Shown here piece after piece: positions 34,854-43,462 of a stretch of 64,000 nucleotides of DNA. The translations under genes were made by a program, and so were the position numbers. The stretch's first letter is position 1. The number at the start of each line of letters is the position of its first letter. Location: contig NZ_CP112878.1 of the NCBI RefSeq assembly GCF_029910235.1, forward strand, positions 1-64,000, in the 5' to 3' direction. A model generated the notes under the pieces. The model was not told the DNA's origin and did no database searches. It worked only from the letters and a program-made list of their open reading frames with translations. The stretch is from Pseudanabaena galeata CCNP1313. Its GTDB lineage: Bacteria > Cyanobacteriota > Cyanobacteriia > Pseudanabaenales > Pseudanabaenaceae.

Positions 34854-35692
34854 TGTCAAACCTATTATTACCCTTTGCCGAAGCCGTTCCCATCCTGATA
34901 CCCGCCTATGAAGAACTAGACCTAATTCTCATCGGCTGTGGCGGCACAGGCGGATGGTTAGCCGTGAACTTGCCACGCATCGCCTATTTACAAAAACAAG
35001 CAGGGAAAAAAGTATCAGTTACTTTCATCGATCCAGATCGGGTAGAAGCAACGAATATACCGCGCCAAAACTTTACTCCTAACGACCTTGAGCTTCCCAA
35101 AGCATCGGTATTAGCCGCAAGGTATGGATGGCAATGGGGTATTGAAATCAGCGCCATAGTCTCATCATTTAGAGCAGACATGGCAACGTCACGATGGCGA
35201 CACCTGACAATCTGTATCGGAGCCGTGGACAATGCCGAAGCCAGAGTCGAAATTGCCAAAGTTCTCGACAATGGCAGAACAACATTCTGGCTGGACTGCG
35301 GCAATCACTATGATTCAGGACAAGTCCTGCTTGGGTCTAGCGCCACGGCGGACAATATGGAAGGAGCCTTTCATGTACCCACATTTTGTACAGCCCTGCC
35401 ATCACCAGCCCTGCAACATCCAGATCTACTGGTGAAGCAAGTGTCAACCCAGAAAGTACTATCCTGCGAAGAAGCGGCGATCGCCAATGCTCAGTCGATG
35501 TCCATCAATCACCGTATCGCTGATGAAGCATTGGACATGCTACTACGCTTACTAAGCGGAACCCTGACCCGTTTTGCTACCTATGTAAACTGCAAACATG
35601 GTAATGCATGGTCTAGATTCAACACCCCTGAAGAAGTAGCAGCATTGATTGGCAAGCCAAAACAATACATGAAAGCTAAGCCTCAACAATAA
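34853..35692 (+). CDS. PRTRC ThiF-family protein, E1-like activating enzyme
   Basis: A 279-residue protein from the ATG at 34853, with GGAGG at 34841-34845. The in-frame TTG six bases earlier is less likely. The ATP-binding Rossmann motif is LILIGCGGTGGWLAVNL (residues 23-39), followed by the FIDPDRVEATNIPRQNF segment that marks the adenylating ThiF/MoeB/E1 family. Possible catalytic cysteines are in FCTALPSPAL and LSCEEAA. E1-like enzymes adenylate the C-terminus of a ubiquitin-like protein and pass it to a cysteine. It is the last gene of the operon. The ParB-like component that gives PRTRC part of its name is not visible here. Confidence 0.85.
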   Translation: MSNLLLPFAEAVPILIPAYEELDLILIGCGGTGGWLAVNLPRIAYLQKQAGKKVSVTFIDPDRVEATNIPRQNFTPNDLELPKASVLAARYGWQWGIEISAIVSSFRADMATSRWRHLTICIGAVDNAEARVEIAKVLDNGRTTFWLDCGNHYDSGQVLLGSSATADNMEGAFHVPTFCTALPSPALQHPDLLVKQVSTQKVLSCEEAAIANAQSMSINHRIADEALDMLLRLLSGTLTRFATYVNCKHGNAWSRFNTPEEVAALIGKPKQYMKAKPQQ

Positions 35693-35695
35693 AAC

Positions 35696-35741
35696 AAGCA
35701 GTCCGAGCTAATCCGATAAAAAAGAGCAGCGCGGACTGCTT
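35696..35741 (+). terminator. Hairpin after the PRTRC operon
   Basis: AAGCAGTCCG (35696-35705) pairs with CGGACTGCTT (35732-35741) around a 26-base loop that contains an A-run. It may serve the converging minus-strand gene as well. Confidence 0.6.
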
Positions 35742-35764
35742 ATCTCTTTCCTGATCGAGCCAAT

Positions 35765-36421
35765 CTAGTCGAAACAAGGAATTTCATCTAACCAAGGAAT
35801 ACTGCATAGCTTCAGAACAACATCAGCACTAGCATATTGCACAATTACATCCCAGTTCTCGCAAGCAATGATGCGATGGCGGTTGGATTTGAAACTTAGA
35901 GGAGGTCTGATAACTCTTACTGATACAGGAATTCGTTTTTTACGAGCCGCCACAATCACTTGACTAGTGCAGGGGAAGCAAATATCACAAAGGATGGGAT
36001 AGTGAGGATCTAAACAGAGAAAATCAATAATTTCGATGACAATATCCTGACTGATACTAACAATCAAGGAATCCTCATCAGCGAATAAATCCCGCACAAG
36101 ATTAGCTGAACGAGGCGCAACCCCACCTAGAAGTTGAACATTGTTAAATTTAACGACTTCGTTAATAGCCGTAGCGACGAAAGCTTGAGCATCAGCACGA
36201 TGTTGCTTAAGAAACCGAGCCGTGACATTGATATCGATAGGTTTAGAAAGATGAGAGTCAAGAAAAGTAGTAAAAGGTTTGAGTTGCCTTTGCTTAATGG
36301 CAAACCGATCGTGATGATACTTATAAAAAATTCGCGGAAAGTTTTCACGCAGAAAATCAAATCGTTGCTCTTTTTGAGCAACGAAAATATCGGTCAATGT
36401 ACCCATATAGGACTCCGTCAT
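35765..36421 (-). CDS. Hypothetical protein, 218 aa
   Basis: Unrecognised. I start it at the ATG at 36421. An in-frame GTG lies at 36448 and another ATG at 36406. The product begins MTESYMGTLTDIFVAQKEQR, has a helical middle with many Arg and Lys, and a C-terminal part with SLIVSISQDIVIEIIDFLCL and YPILCDICFPCTSQV, which suggests an alpha/beta fold with two buried Cys pairs. It is on the minus strand just after the CyRepA1 gene, 121 bases away, and could be co-transcribed with it. A replication accessory role is possible from position only. Confidence 0.5.
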   Translation of the reverse strand: MTESYMGTLTDIFVAQKEQRFDFLRENFPRIFYKYHHDRFAIKQRQLKPFTTFLDSHLSKPIDINVTARFLKQHRADAQAFVATAINEVVKFNNVQLLGGVAPRSANLVRDLFADEDSLIVSISQDIVIEIIDFLCLDPHYPILCDICFPCTSQVIVAARKKRIPVSVRVIRPPLSFKSNRHRIIACENWDVIVQYASADVVLKLCSIPWLDEIPCFD

Positions 36422-36542
36422 AAAATTTCTAAACAAGGATTGCCCCACCTCAAACCTTAGAGATGATATATCTCCCTAAAATGACTGATTTTTATATGAT
36501 AGCTTTCCGTGAAAACATCTGGGTTACTCGATAATTCTGAAA

Positions 36543-39500
36543 TTACGGGATGACCTGAGAGCAAGTCAAGAATAATTTTGAATTGAACATGACTTGGAAG
36601 TTGAAAAACAAGACTGATAGCTGTTTTTTGAGCTTGTACAGAGGGTGATAAGGGGAAATATCCGATGTGAGTAAATGGCGTAGATAAGTGACTGTAGCAA
36701 TCAGCCTAGTCCAAATCGCAAACTTGCCGTTTCTTGTGATCGCCCCCTCACAATCATTTGTTATAAGGGGGGGGCGATCGCAAGAAACTGGTTGAGTAGC
36801 CGTCACCTGCTGCCGAGAGCGGGAGCGTCTTTCGAGAATAGCCTGCAACTGATGCCAAGCCTCAACATCAAGCCAACAAACATTAATCATGCCCTCATCG
36901 CCATGAATGCGCTTAGAGCAGATTTTGACACCAAGTTGATTGCAGAGAATGCGAAAAATCCAAATATTGGTAGCATCTTGAGGGACATTGAAGCCCAAGT
37001 ACCTTTTGATATCCGTAGCAAACTGCCGACAAAGACTACCTAAATCCTCCAGATCTGAATCAGTGTATTGAACATCGGGATTCAGTAGCTCCTTCAACCC
37101 CAAACCTGATCTGATATAGCGTCCCAATTCATGACAAGGCTGATCTGGGAGGAAAATACCCATACCAAACCTAGCTTGACGAGCAAAAGCATGAACATCA
37201 GCATCAATGGCAAGATCTGACTGAAACAAAGCCTCCAATTTGAGAATCTCCGATCGCCGTTGCCCATCGCGATCGTATTCCACCAGTTCGGGAGAAACCT
37301 GATCGAGACAATAAAACTTGGCAAGAGCAGTTTTTTCCAGATCCAGTAAATCTTGATACGACTGAGACTCATTTGAGATTAAATTTTTCTGTTCAGAGGG
37401 AGATAGGATTTTTGCCCTAGAGACAGCTTGGTAACGCTCTTGTCTCGTCTGAGCTAGAGCCTCCTTAATCGACTTGCCAGAATCATCATTACCGATGGTC
37501 ACGATCGTAACTTTATTGCCCTCAAACACAAGGCGTTCAAGCAAATAGTCCCGTAAAGCCCACATCGCCGCATTGGTTCTCGCCTCAACACTTGCCCAAA
37601 GATCGATGTGCGGATTGTCCAAAGAGACACTATCTATGGGCAAATTAAAATCCCCTAATCCTGCCCGAATCAGACTAACCTCGCGATCCCAGCGATTCCT
37701 GAGAGTGTTTTTGAGATGAATCGGCGAAGAAGAGCGATCAATTTTGCAGAAATTAATCCCACGTTCGGCACACCAAACCGTGCGGGGGACATTATCTCTG
37801 ACCCGCGACAAAGCCTGACTTGCATCTGCATCCGTGACCGTACCATAGAACAAACCATAGACCTTATGAAAGCGCTTGACCTCAATCGAAACACCCGTAC
37901 TCATCGAAGGCGTGGCAATGATCACATCGTAGTTGAATACCCGCTTATTGATATTGCTCATAAAATCTGTTTCGTGCCGACCGCCACTGGTATCAGAATT
38001 AAAAAGCAAGACTCTAATCTTGGGACGAATCGCCCTAATTTTCTCAACCAACTTAGCGATCGCCTTACTACTAGACTTGCTATCCGTCGCCACAAAAACC
38101 CGATGACCTTTGGTCACATCTGCTAGTAATTCCTGAATAATCGGCACATCGTTATTTGCCACAATGAATCGAGTAGGATAGCCTTCGGGTTGAAATTCAT
38201 TCTTAATCAAAAAGACATCAGAACCATCACCACGCAAAGCTTGGAGATAGTTCAAACTAATATCTGAGAGATCCGCGTCAGCGACAATTACCCGTCTGGC
38301 GACTTTTACTAAAATATGCAAACGGGCAAGCAGAGCAGAACGTTTGCCATCTTTATTACAGGTCGAACCTGAAATCAAATGTTTGAGTACTTGCTCCACC
38401 TCATCAATGACGAGATCGCAATCCACAAATTGACGGGGATCGAAAGCAAGTAAGCTATCGACGCAGGCTCCAACACGAGCAGAATAAGCCGAATCCGTAA
38501 TAAACTGGCCATCAGCCATATCGAGATCGCCTTTGAAATCCGCATTCATCACCTTACAGAGATTGCGAACCAAACTGACCCGATGACCGAGCAAAGCCAA
38601 TTTATCTGTCCCCGCAACGATCGCCGCAATCGCCTTAGTCTTACCAGTCCCCTTAGCCGATTGCAGCGCCACAATCCCAGTCTTGGGAATGTAATCGGGG
38701 ATTTCATATCGATCTAATTGAAATAAAACGTCCATGGATAAATTTCTAGAAGGCTTAAACGTAAGCTGGCTATCTTGTTGATGTTCCCAAGCATAGGTAT
38801 TAAGGGAGATCGCCGCCAAGTAGACCTGATGAAAAGCATCAATACCGCGTTCAACGATAAAATCATCAACCCCAGTTTTATCAGTACCTTCCAGCAAAGG
38901 AATCTCAAGTACTTTAACGAGACAATCCGCATCCGCAAATAGCTTGCCCGTTTTGACCGTAGCAAGAAAAACATCATGCTTAGTTTTTTCCTTAGTTTCG
39001 GCATCAAAGCAGAAGCAGACCTGACGCTTGGGAGTAGCAAACATAGCCAGATAGGGTTGCAAAGCTAACTTGCCATCTGCCCCCTGTATCCGTCCCATCG
39101 TAATCCCACTTAAAGCGATCGCCACATAACCCTGAGATAACAAGCAGCAAGCCTTTTTCATACCCTCACAGATGAAGATCGGAATTTCAGGATGGGCAGC
39201 TACCCAAGCCCAAAAATTAACAGCATCAGGTAAATCCGCGAAATCAACCTCAAGCCCATAGCGATCGGCTACCTTTTGCCAAATTGATTGAGGAACTAAA
39301 GCAAAACCACCAACCTGTCCGCGTTTAGCAGGATTCTCATACTTACGGGGTTTCCCCTTTTTGTGATCGATTAGAGGGTTGCTAAGCTTGACTTGGAACA
39401 CTTCAGGCTTTTCGAGAATGGGATTCCAAGAATGAATGAGCGCTCCAAACAGCTCTGGACGCTGTTGTTTCCCAGATTGCCAGACAGTACGCCACTTAGC

Positions 39501-39680
39501 AGGATTCCAATTCAGAGCCTCATGAATTGGGTAGCTGACTTCACCCCCACTTTCAATAATTTCATCTGCTATAATTTCTACATTATAAGTAAAAAGTTCA
39601 GGCTCGATCGCACTGCCATCAATCCATTCACGGCAAACTAAATCCGAGAAAGAACGTAGATCTAAAGTTGTTGATTTCAT
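36543..39680 (-). CDS. CyRepA1-family plasmid replication protein (DUF3854 plus helicase)
   Basis: A 1045-residue protein. Residues about 60-290 form a DUF3854/Toprim-like domain with FICEGMKKACC (Glu near 172), FCFDAETKEKTKHD (Asp near 226) and TGVDDF (near 269). A helicase/ATPase core follows, with Walker A QSAKGTGKTKAI near 340-351, DLVIDEVEQVL as Walker B, and VFVATDSKSSSKAI. The C-terminal 300 residues are a variable helical part. The layout is that of the CyRepA1 family of cyanobacterial plasmid initiators (as in pSYSA of Synechocystis). Such proteins prime and open plasmid DNA. The start is the ATG at 39680, next to a near-perfect palindrome. The origin is probably in or near the 280-base region upstream. 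Confidence 0.85.
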   Translation of the reverse strand: MKSTTLDLRSFSDLVCREWIDGSAIEPELFTYNVEIIADEIIESGGEVSYPIHEALNWNPAKWRTVWQSGKQQRPELFGALIHSWNPILEKPEVFQVKLSNPLIDHKKGKPRKYENPAKRGQVGGFALVPQSIWQKVADRYGLEVDFADLPDAVNFWAWVAAHPEIPIFICEGMKKACCLLSQGYVAIALSGITMGRIQGADGKLALQPYLAMFATPKRQVCFCFDAETKEKTKHDVFLATVKTGKLFADADCLVKVLEIPLLEGTDKTGVDDFIVERGIDAFHQVYLAAISLNTYAWEHQQDSQLTFKPSRNLSMDVLFQLDRYEIPDYIPKTGIVALQSAKGTGKTKAIAAIVAGTDKLALLGHRVSLVRNLCKVMNADFKGDLDMADGQFITDSAYSARVGACVDSLLAFDPRQFVDCDLVIDEVEQVLKHLISGSTCNKDGKRSALLARLHILVKVARRVIVADADLSDISLNYLQALRGDGSDVFLIKNEFQPEGYPTRFIVANNDVPIIQELLADVTKGHRVFVATDSKSSSKAIAKLVEKIRAIRPKIRVLLFNSDTSGGRHETDFMSNINKRVFNYDVIIATPSMSTGVSIEVKRFHKVYGLFYGTVTDADASQALSRVRDNVPRTVWCAERGINFCKIDRSSSPIHLKNTLRNRWDREVSLIRAGLGDFNLPIDSVSLDNPHIDLWASVEARTNAAMWALRDYLLERLVFEGNKVTIVTIGNDDSGKSIKEALAQTRQERYQAVSRAKILSPSEQKNLISNESQSYQDLLDLEKTALAKFYCLDQVSPELVEYDRDGQRRSEILKLEALFQSDLAIDADVHAFARQARFGMGIFLPDQPCHELGRYIRSGLGLKELLNPDVQYTDSDLEDLGSLCRQFATDIKRYLGFNVPQDATNIWIFRILCNQLGVKICSKRIHGDEGMINVCWLDVEAWHQLQAILERRSRSRQQVTATQPVSCDRPPLITNDCEGAITRNGKFAIWTRLIATVTYLRHLLTSDISPYHPLYKLKKQLSVLFFNFQVMFNSKLFLTCSQVIP

Positions 39681-39718
39681 CTTTAATATTAAATAAAAAA
39701 ACTACGATTTTGGTACAA

Positions 39719-39736
39719 AACATTAAATTTAACGTT
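39719..39736. promoter_or_regulatory. Near-perfect palindrome upstream of the replication gene
   Basis: AACATTAAATTTAACGTT is its own reverse complement except for one base pair. It lies about 40 bases before the CyRepA1 start and could be the operator of an autoregulator or part of the origin. The rest of 39681-39959 is AT-rich, holds the divergent promoters, and shows no clear iteron array. Confidence 0.4.
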
Positions 39737-39959
39737 TTATGACACAAGAAATATGCTCGGTTGCAACATCCGATAGGAGGATAATTTCAAAATGTAGGTG
39801 AGGATCTGTGTTGTTTCAGGAGAAATTAATTTAATAAAGCATAGTAGAAAAACCTAATTATTGGGAATACTTTTACCAAACTCTACCCTTTTATATATAT
39901 TTTCGACATACAGATATCGTAAACCATCAAAAACGCACTTGAATATTGGGAGCTAGTTC

Positions 39960-41111
39960 ATGAAAAAGCAAAAAGCAGACAAGGAGAAAAGCCTAAAAAC
40001 AAAGACTTCAAAGGTGAAGGCTCCTAGAGTTATGCCCGATGTATCTGAGTATATTCGGCTGTACAAAGAATCAAACTACCCGATTCGAGACATAGCAAAA
40101 CACTATCAGGTATCAGTTTCGACGGTATATAACGCGATGGTCGCATCAGGGTTTAGTGAATTTAGACCAAAGCACGCTCGTCTGAGCCATACAAGGATGT
40201 CAAAAGAAGAACAGGCGATCGCCTTATACCAAACAGGAGTAACGAGGACAGCCGTAGTCCAGAAGCTCAATATCTCAGCTAGGACTCTCAACCAAGTCCT
40301 AGAAAAGCATAGCATCCCCATCCGCCGAGGGATAGATTTAGTCACCTCCGCCAATCGCGCCGCCCAGTATCACAAAGCCTATAACGATCACCACCTAAGC
40401 CTAAGAGAAACCGCAGAACTATTTGGAGTATCCCACCCGATTATCCTGCGGGAACTAAAGCGCAATGGCTACCCAATCAGGCAAAGCGTAGACTCTAAAA
40501 ATCGTCCCACCTTTAAGCTAAAACACAAATTGGGAGGCATAGCAGGCTTACCCACACCAAAGCTTACGCCAAAGCAAAAAGAACGCCGCCAGATCTTGAT
40601 GCGAATCAGGCAGAGACGTGAAGATAACCAAAAGCTCAAGCGCCTCAAAAACTACAACCGTGCCAAAGAATATTGGCAACTGGTAAATGAAGGCGGGTTA
40701 GACTTTGAGGAAGTGGGTAAGCTATTTGACCTGTCAGGTAAAACCATAGAACGGGTCATTGTCCAAGCAGGGATCGATATTTCCGAAGTAGCACGCAGAG
40801 CAAAAGCTGCGGCATTCAAGGAAGAAAGTGCGATCGCCCAGAAATATTGGGAGCTATATAGCAAACCAATGAGCCTAGATGAAGTGGGCGCAATCTTCGG
40901 GCTAAGCGATTCCACGGTTAGAGCCGTGTTAATTAGACATGGATATGAAATCAGGAAGCGAGGCAGGATTGAGAACAGCGATCGCAATCAGCTGAAGCCA
41001 AGGCAGCCAAAACCCAAAAAGAATAAGCAGCAAGCCGTCATCCCAGCCGAAAATATGCAAGCAACAGGACATGCATTAGATCTGCTAATTTCAAATACAA
41101 AGGTTAAGTAA
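39960..41111 (+). CDS. Protein with tandem helix-turn-helix repeats, divergent from the replication gene
   Basis: A 383-residue basic protein built from at least five helix-turn-helix units: SNYPIRDIAKHYQVSVSTVY, GVTRTAVVQKLNISARTLNQ, LSLRETAELFGVSHPIILRE, LDFEEVGKLFDLSGKTIERV and MSLDEVGAIFGLSDSTVRAV, each followed by a short Arg/Lys-rich linker. A long basic coiled coil (about 200-245) separates the first three from the last two. No enzyme motif is present. Such a beads-on-a-string binder would hold several adjacent DNA sites, as an origin or partition-site protein might. It is transcribed away from the CyRepA1 gene across a 280-base gap. GGAG precedes the ATG. Confidence 0.6.
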   Translation: MKKQKADKEKSLKTKTSKVKAPRVMPDVSEYIRLYKESNYPIRDIAKHYQVSVSTVYNAMVASGFSEFRPKHARLSHTRMSKEEQAIALYQTGVTRTAVVQKLNISARTLNQVLEKHSIPIRRGIDLVTSANRAAQYHKAYNDHHLSLRETAELFGVSHPIILRELKRNGYPIRQSVDSKNRPTFKLKHKLGGIAGLPTPKLTPKQKERRQILMRIRQRREDNQKLKRLKNYNRAKEYWQLVNEGGLDFEEVGKLFDLSGKTIERVIVQAGIDISEVARRAKAAAFKEESAIAQKYWELYSKPMSLDEVGAIFGLSDSTVRAVLIRHGYEIRKRGRIENSDRNQLKPRQPKPKKNKQQAVIPAENMQATGHALDLLISNTKVK

Positions 41112-41178
41112 CTTGCGCTATGACTAATTTTTAAGATAAATGTTACTAGTTTTCAAGAACAAATTAACCAATTTATTA

Positions 41179-41274
41179 GCTATAGTGTTTTTTTCGATTA
41201 ATGATCGGCGCAACAAAATTAACGCTGATCTTCATATACTCTCTAGGTTTCAGCACCATACCCAGAGAGGGCAC
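41179..41274. repeat. Degenerate copy of the 3' end of the gene at 41450-42136
   Basis: This 96-base stretch resembles 41411-41504 (for example CTTCATATACTCTCT occurs in both, and the TATAGTGTTTTTTT run starts both). The second copy carries the terminator arm and the C-terminal codons of the gene. In the first copy indels break the frame, so it is a duplicated and decayed piece. The rest of 41112-41449 shows no gene. Confidence 0.55.
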
Positions 41275-41383
41275 TAATATTTAGGGTATCTCCATATTAT
41301 TGACAATGGCAACGATAAATCAAGGGTTTCAACCTTGCATTATTGAGAATACAGCTATTTTTAGAGAGACTCTTTAGTTAATT

Positions 41384-41426
41384 TAAAAAAACACTATATC
41401 CAATGAATTGGTTATAGTGTTTTTTT
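41384..41426. terminator. Bidirectional terminator between converging genes
   Basis: AAAAAAACACTATAtCCAAT pairs with ATTGGttATAGTGTTTTTTT, with A- and T-runs on the outer sides. It would stop transcription both from 39960 (plus) and from 41450 (minus). Confidence 0.75.
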
Positions 41427-41449
41427 AATCAATAATCGGTGTAATAAAA

Positions 41450-42136
41450 TCAACGCCGATCTTCATATACTCTCTGGCTTTCAGGCAAAACCCAAAGAGC
41501 GCACAACCCTTTCGTAACGTATTTACCATTGAGAATAATCAAAGCATCCTTAAGGTTTTGCTGGTCTTGCAGGCAGGTCTTTAAAATGTCTCGATTCCAG
41601 TCCACGAGATTCTTTGCCATTTTGCCATCATCACTAGCTAACCAGTCTAAATCCTTTGCTGTTTGAGGATTTAGACTAGGCTGAGGCGATACAACCTTAG
41701 CGATCGCCAAGCCCGAAACCAGCCCTGCCGCTAAACCAATCATCAGCATCCCCGCACAGAAACCAATGAAGGGCAAGCTAATCGCCCGCCAATAACCTTG
41801 GGATTCCTGATGCTGTTTGTTTTTGAGTATATTCGCGATCGCCTGACTAATCGCCACCTCCTGCTCCTTAACCGCAGTCTCGCGCAGAGTTGCCAGAAAG
41901 TCACGAAATTTTTGAATACCAACATCAAAGCCCTTGGCTAAAGCACTTTGGAGCAGGTTGGGCGCAGTAGCAACCGTGGCTGCAACTTGGGCATTAGACA
42001 AGAAAATCGCAATGTAAGGATCGTTCTGGGGAATGCCAGACTTAGCCACAATCTCGTAAATCTTGGCTTTGACCGTGGGATCGTAGTCATGGATGGCAAT
42101 ATCCAGATAGGTTTTGGGTTGAGGATCGCTATTCAT
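41450..42136 (-). CDS. Hypothetical protein with a transmembrane segment, ParA-linked
   Basis: A 228-residue product from the ATG at 42136 (MNSDPQPKTYLDIAIHDYDP). A longer frame to 42208 would overlap the ParA-like gene and lacks a better start. The N-terminal 100 residues are helical. One hydrophobic segment (FIGFCAGMLMIGLAAGLVSG) near residue 135 probably spans the membrane. The C-terminal part is a small charged domain ending LPESQRVYEDRR. It follows the ParA-like gene by one base, so it is in the same operon. Its role may be to anchor the ParA system, but the family is not one I can name with confidence. Confidence 0.55.
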   Translation of the reverse strand: MNSDPQPKTYLDIAIHDYDPTVKAKIYEIVAKSGIPQNDPYIAIFLSNAQVAATVATAPNLLQSALAKGFDVGIQKFRDFLATLRETAVKEQEVAISQAIANILKNKQHQESQGYWRAISLPFIGFCAGMLMIGLAAGLVSGLAIAKVVSPQPSLNPQTAKDLDWLASDDGKMAKNLVDWNRDILKTCLQDQQNLKDALIILNGKYVTKGLCALWVLPESQRVYEDRR

Positions 42137-42137
42137 A

Positions 42138-42857
42138 CTAGGATTTTGCTTCTTTTTTCTGGACGTTTTGAGGCAAGAGATTCGTGGATTCAAAGGCTTT
42201 GTAAGCATCTCTCAGAAAGGTTTTGATTTGATTTCTGCCAATGATGCCAAACTCGGAGTAGTTAGAAGCCTCCTCAAAAGTTAGGCGTTTCGCATTGATT
42301 TCAATGCGTCTGCCATCTCCTAGCTTTGGGAAATCAATCACAGCTACCCCGTACTCTGCGATAGCCTTCTGGATTGCTTCATGCTCATGGAAATAGCCCC
42401 ATTCATCACAACGACCCCAGTTTTTGATAAACACATGGGTGATGTAGCCTTGGTAATGTTCCAGAGACTCAATGAATAGCTCGATTGAGTCACTTTCCCC
42501 GTCGCTAACGAACCACTTGATGAAAGTTACGCCATGCTCTTTGCCCAAGTCTAGTAAGCCTTTGGTGTTAATCCATTGTGATACCGCGCGATGGGCTTGA
42601 GCGGGTAAATTGACGACGACAGTTTTCTTGAGCGCATAGTCAAAAATAGAATCAGGGACATCAGCCATTTTCTCGTTTTCAGAGAAAAAAGCAGCCTTGC
42701 TGTCTTTGTATATATTGAGGACAGTGGGATTGCTACGATCCGCTTCAATGCCAGCCAACGGGATGGCACGATCCTTAAGGTATTGGAGCATGGTACGAGC
42801 AACCCAGCTTTTACCCACCCCACCTTTTTCACCATCGATCAGGTTAATAATTGCCAT
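42138..42857 (-). CDS. ParA/MinD-type ATPase (StbC/MobD-like)
   Basis: A 239-residue protein with a deviant Walker A, DGEKGGVGKSWVARTM (residues 8-23). GIEADRSNPTVLNIY follows in the position of the Walker A-prime/switch region. No typical HTH is present. The shortness and sequence point to the small ParA-like ATPases of mobilisable plasmids (StbC or MobD type), which help positioning or transfer, rather than a full ParA with DNA-binding N-terminus. It sits between the gene at 42869 and the membrane protein at 41450. AGGA precedes its ATG. Confidence 0.75.
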   Translation of the reverse strand: MAIINLIDGEKGGVGKSWVARTMLQYLKDRAIPLAGIEADRSNPTVLNIYKDSKAAFFSENEKMADVPDSIFDYALKKTVVVNLPAQAHRAVSQWINTKGLLDLGKEHGVTFIKWFVSDGESDSIELFIESLEHYQGYITHVFIKNWGRCDEWGYFHEHEAIQKAIAEYGVAVIDFPKLGDGRRIEINAKRLTFEEASNYSEFGIIGRNQIKTFLRDAYKAFESTNLLPQNVQKKEAKS

Positions 42858-42868
42858 AAATTTACATC

Positions 42869-43462
42869 CTAGTAACGATTGTAGTGTTTCAAGATTTTCT
42901 GTTGTGCTAAGTAGTCATCATCGTCGTCATCGTCTACAGGGACAGACTTGGGGACGATACTTTTGGGCTTGCTAGACTCAGCCTGATTAGTCTGTTTTAA
43001 GTCTGAATTTATTCTGGTAGTTGTAGGTTGAATGTCTTTGGTCAAGCCGATAACATTCTGACTGCTAGGTGCTGAACTAGGATGCGAATCCGACAACTTT
43101 GCGGGTTCAGACGACAAAATTGACAGAGTAGGAGCGCCCAAGGCTTTTGCGGCTTTAGTAGCATCGCGTTTGGCTTTTGCCGCCGCCTTTTTATTTTCCA
43201 CATCGATCTTCTGTAAATACTTTCGTACTGTCTCACCAGAGATAGCAATGTGTAGTTCGCTTGTCAGTTTGTTGCTGACTTCTTCAAAGGTGTATCCCAA
43301 AGCGATTAAAGATCTAATCCCACTTTCCAAGGTTCGGATGATATCGAGTTTGGTTTTGGGGTTGGTTTTCTTCTGGGGTTCATTGACCCATCGCTCTGAT
43401 AAAGCTACCAGTTTATCCGTATCTAAGTCCGCTAATGACGAGCGGGAAGGAACTTCAATCAT
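42869..43462 (-). CDS. DNA-binding accessory protein of the partition/mobilisation operon
   Basis: A 197-residue protein. Residues about 45-95 (LESGIRSLIALGYTFEEVSN then ISGETVRKYLQKIDVENKK) have the shape of a helix-turn-helix or winged helix used in StbB/MobC-type accessory proteins. A basic coiled coil and a Ser/Pro-rich disordered part follow, and near the C-terminus there is a run of seven Asp (VPVDDDDDDDYLAQQ). It is 11 bases before the ParA-like gene in the same operon and points away from the candidate oriT. I infer that it recognises the centromere-like or oriT region. No exact family was recognised. Confidence 0.55.
   Translation of the reverse strand: MIEVPSRSSLADLDTDKLVALSERWVNEPQKKTNPKTKLDIIRTLESGIRSLIALGYTFEEVSNKLTSELHIAISGETVRKYLQKIDVENKKAAAKAKRDATKAAKALGAPTLSILSSEPAKLSDSHPSSAPSSQNVIGLTKDIQPTTTRINSDLKQTNQAESSKPKSIVPKSVPVDDDDDDDYLAQQKILKHYNRY

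Noticed and set aside
39681-39959. Iteron-type origin upstream of the replication gene
   Set aside because: Only one palindrome is seen. I could not find three or more regular direct repeats.
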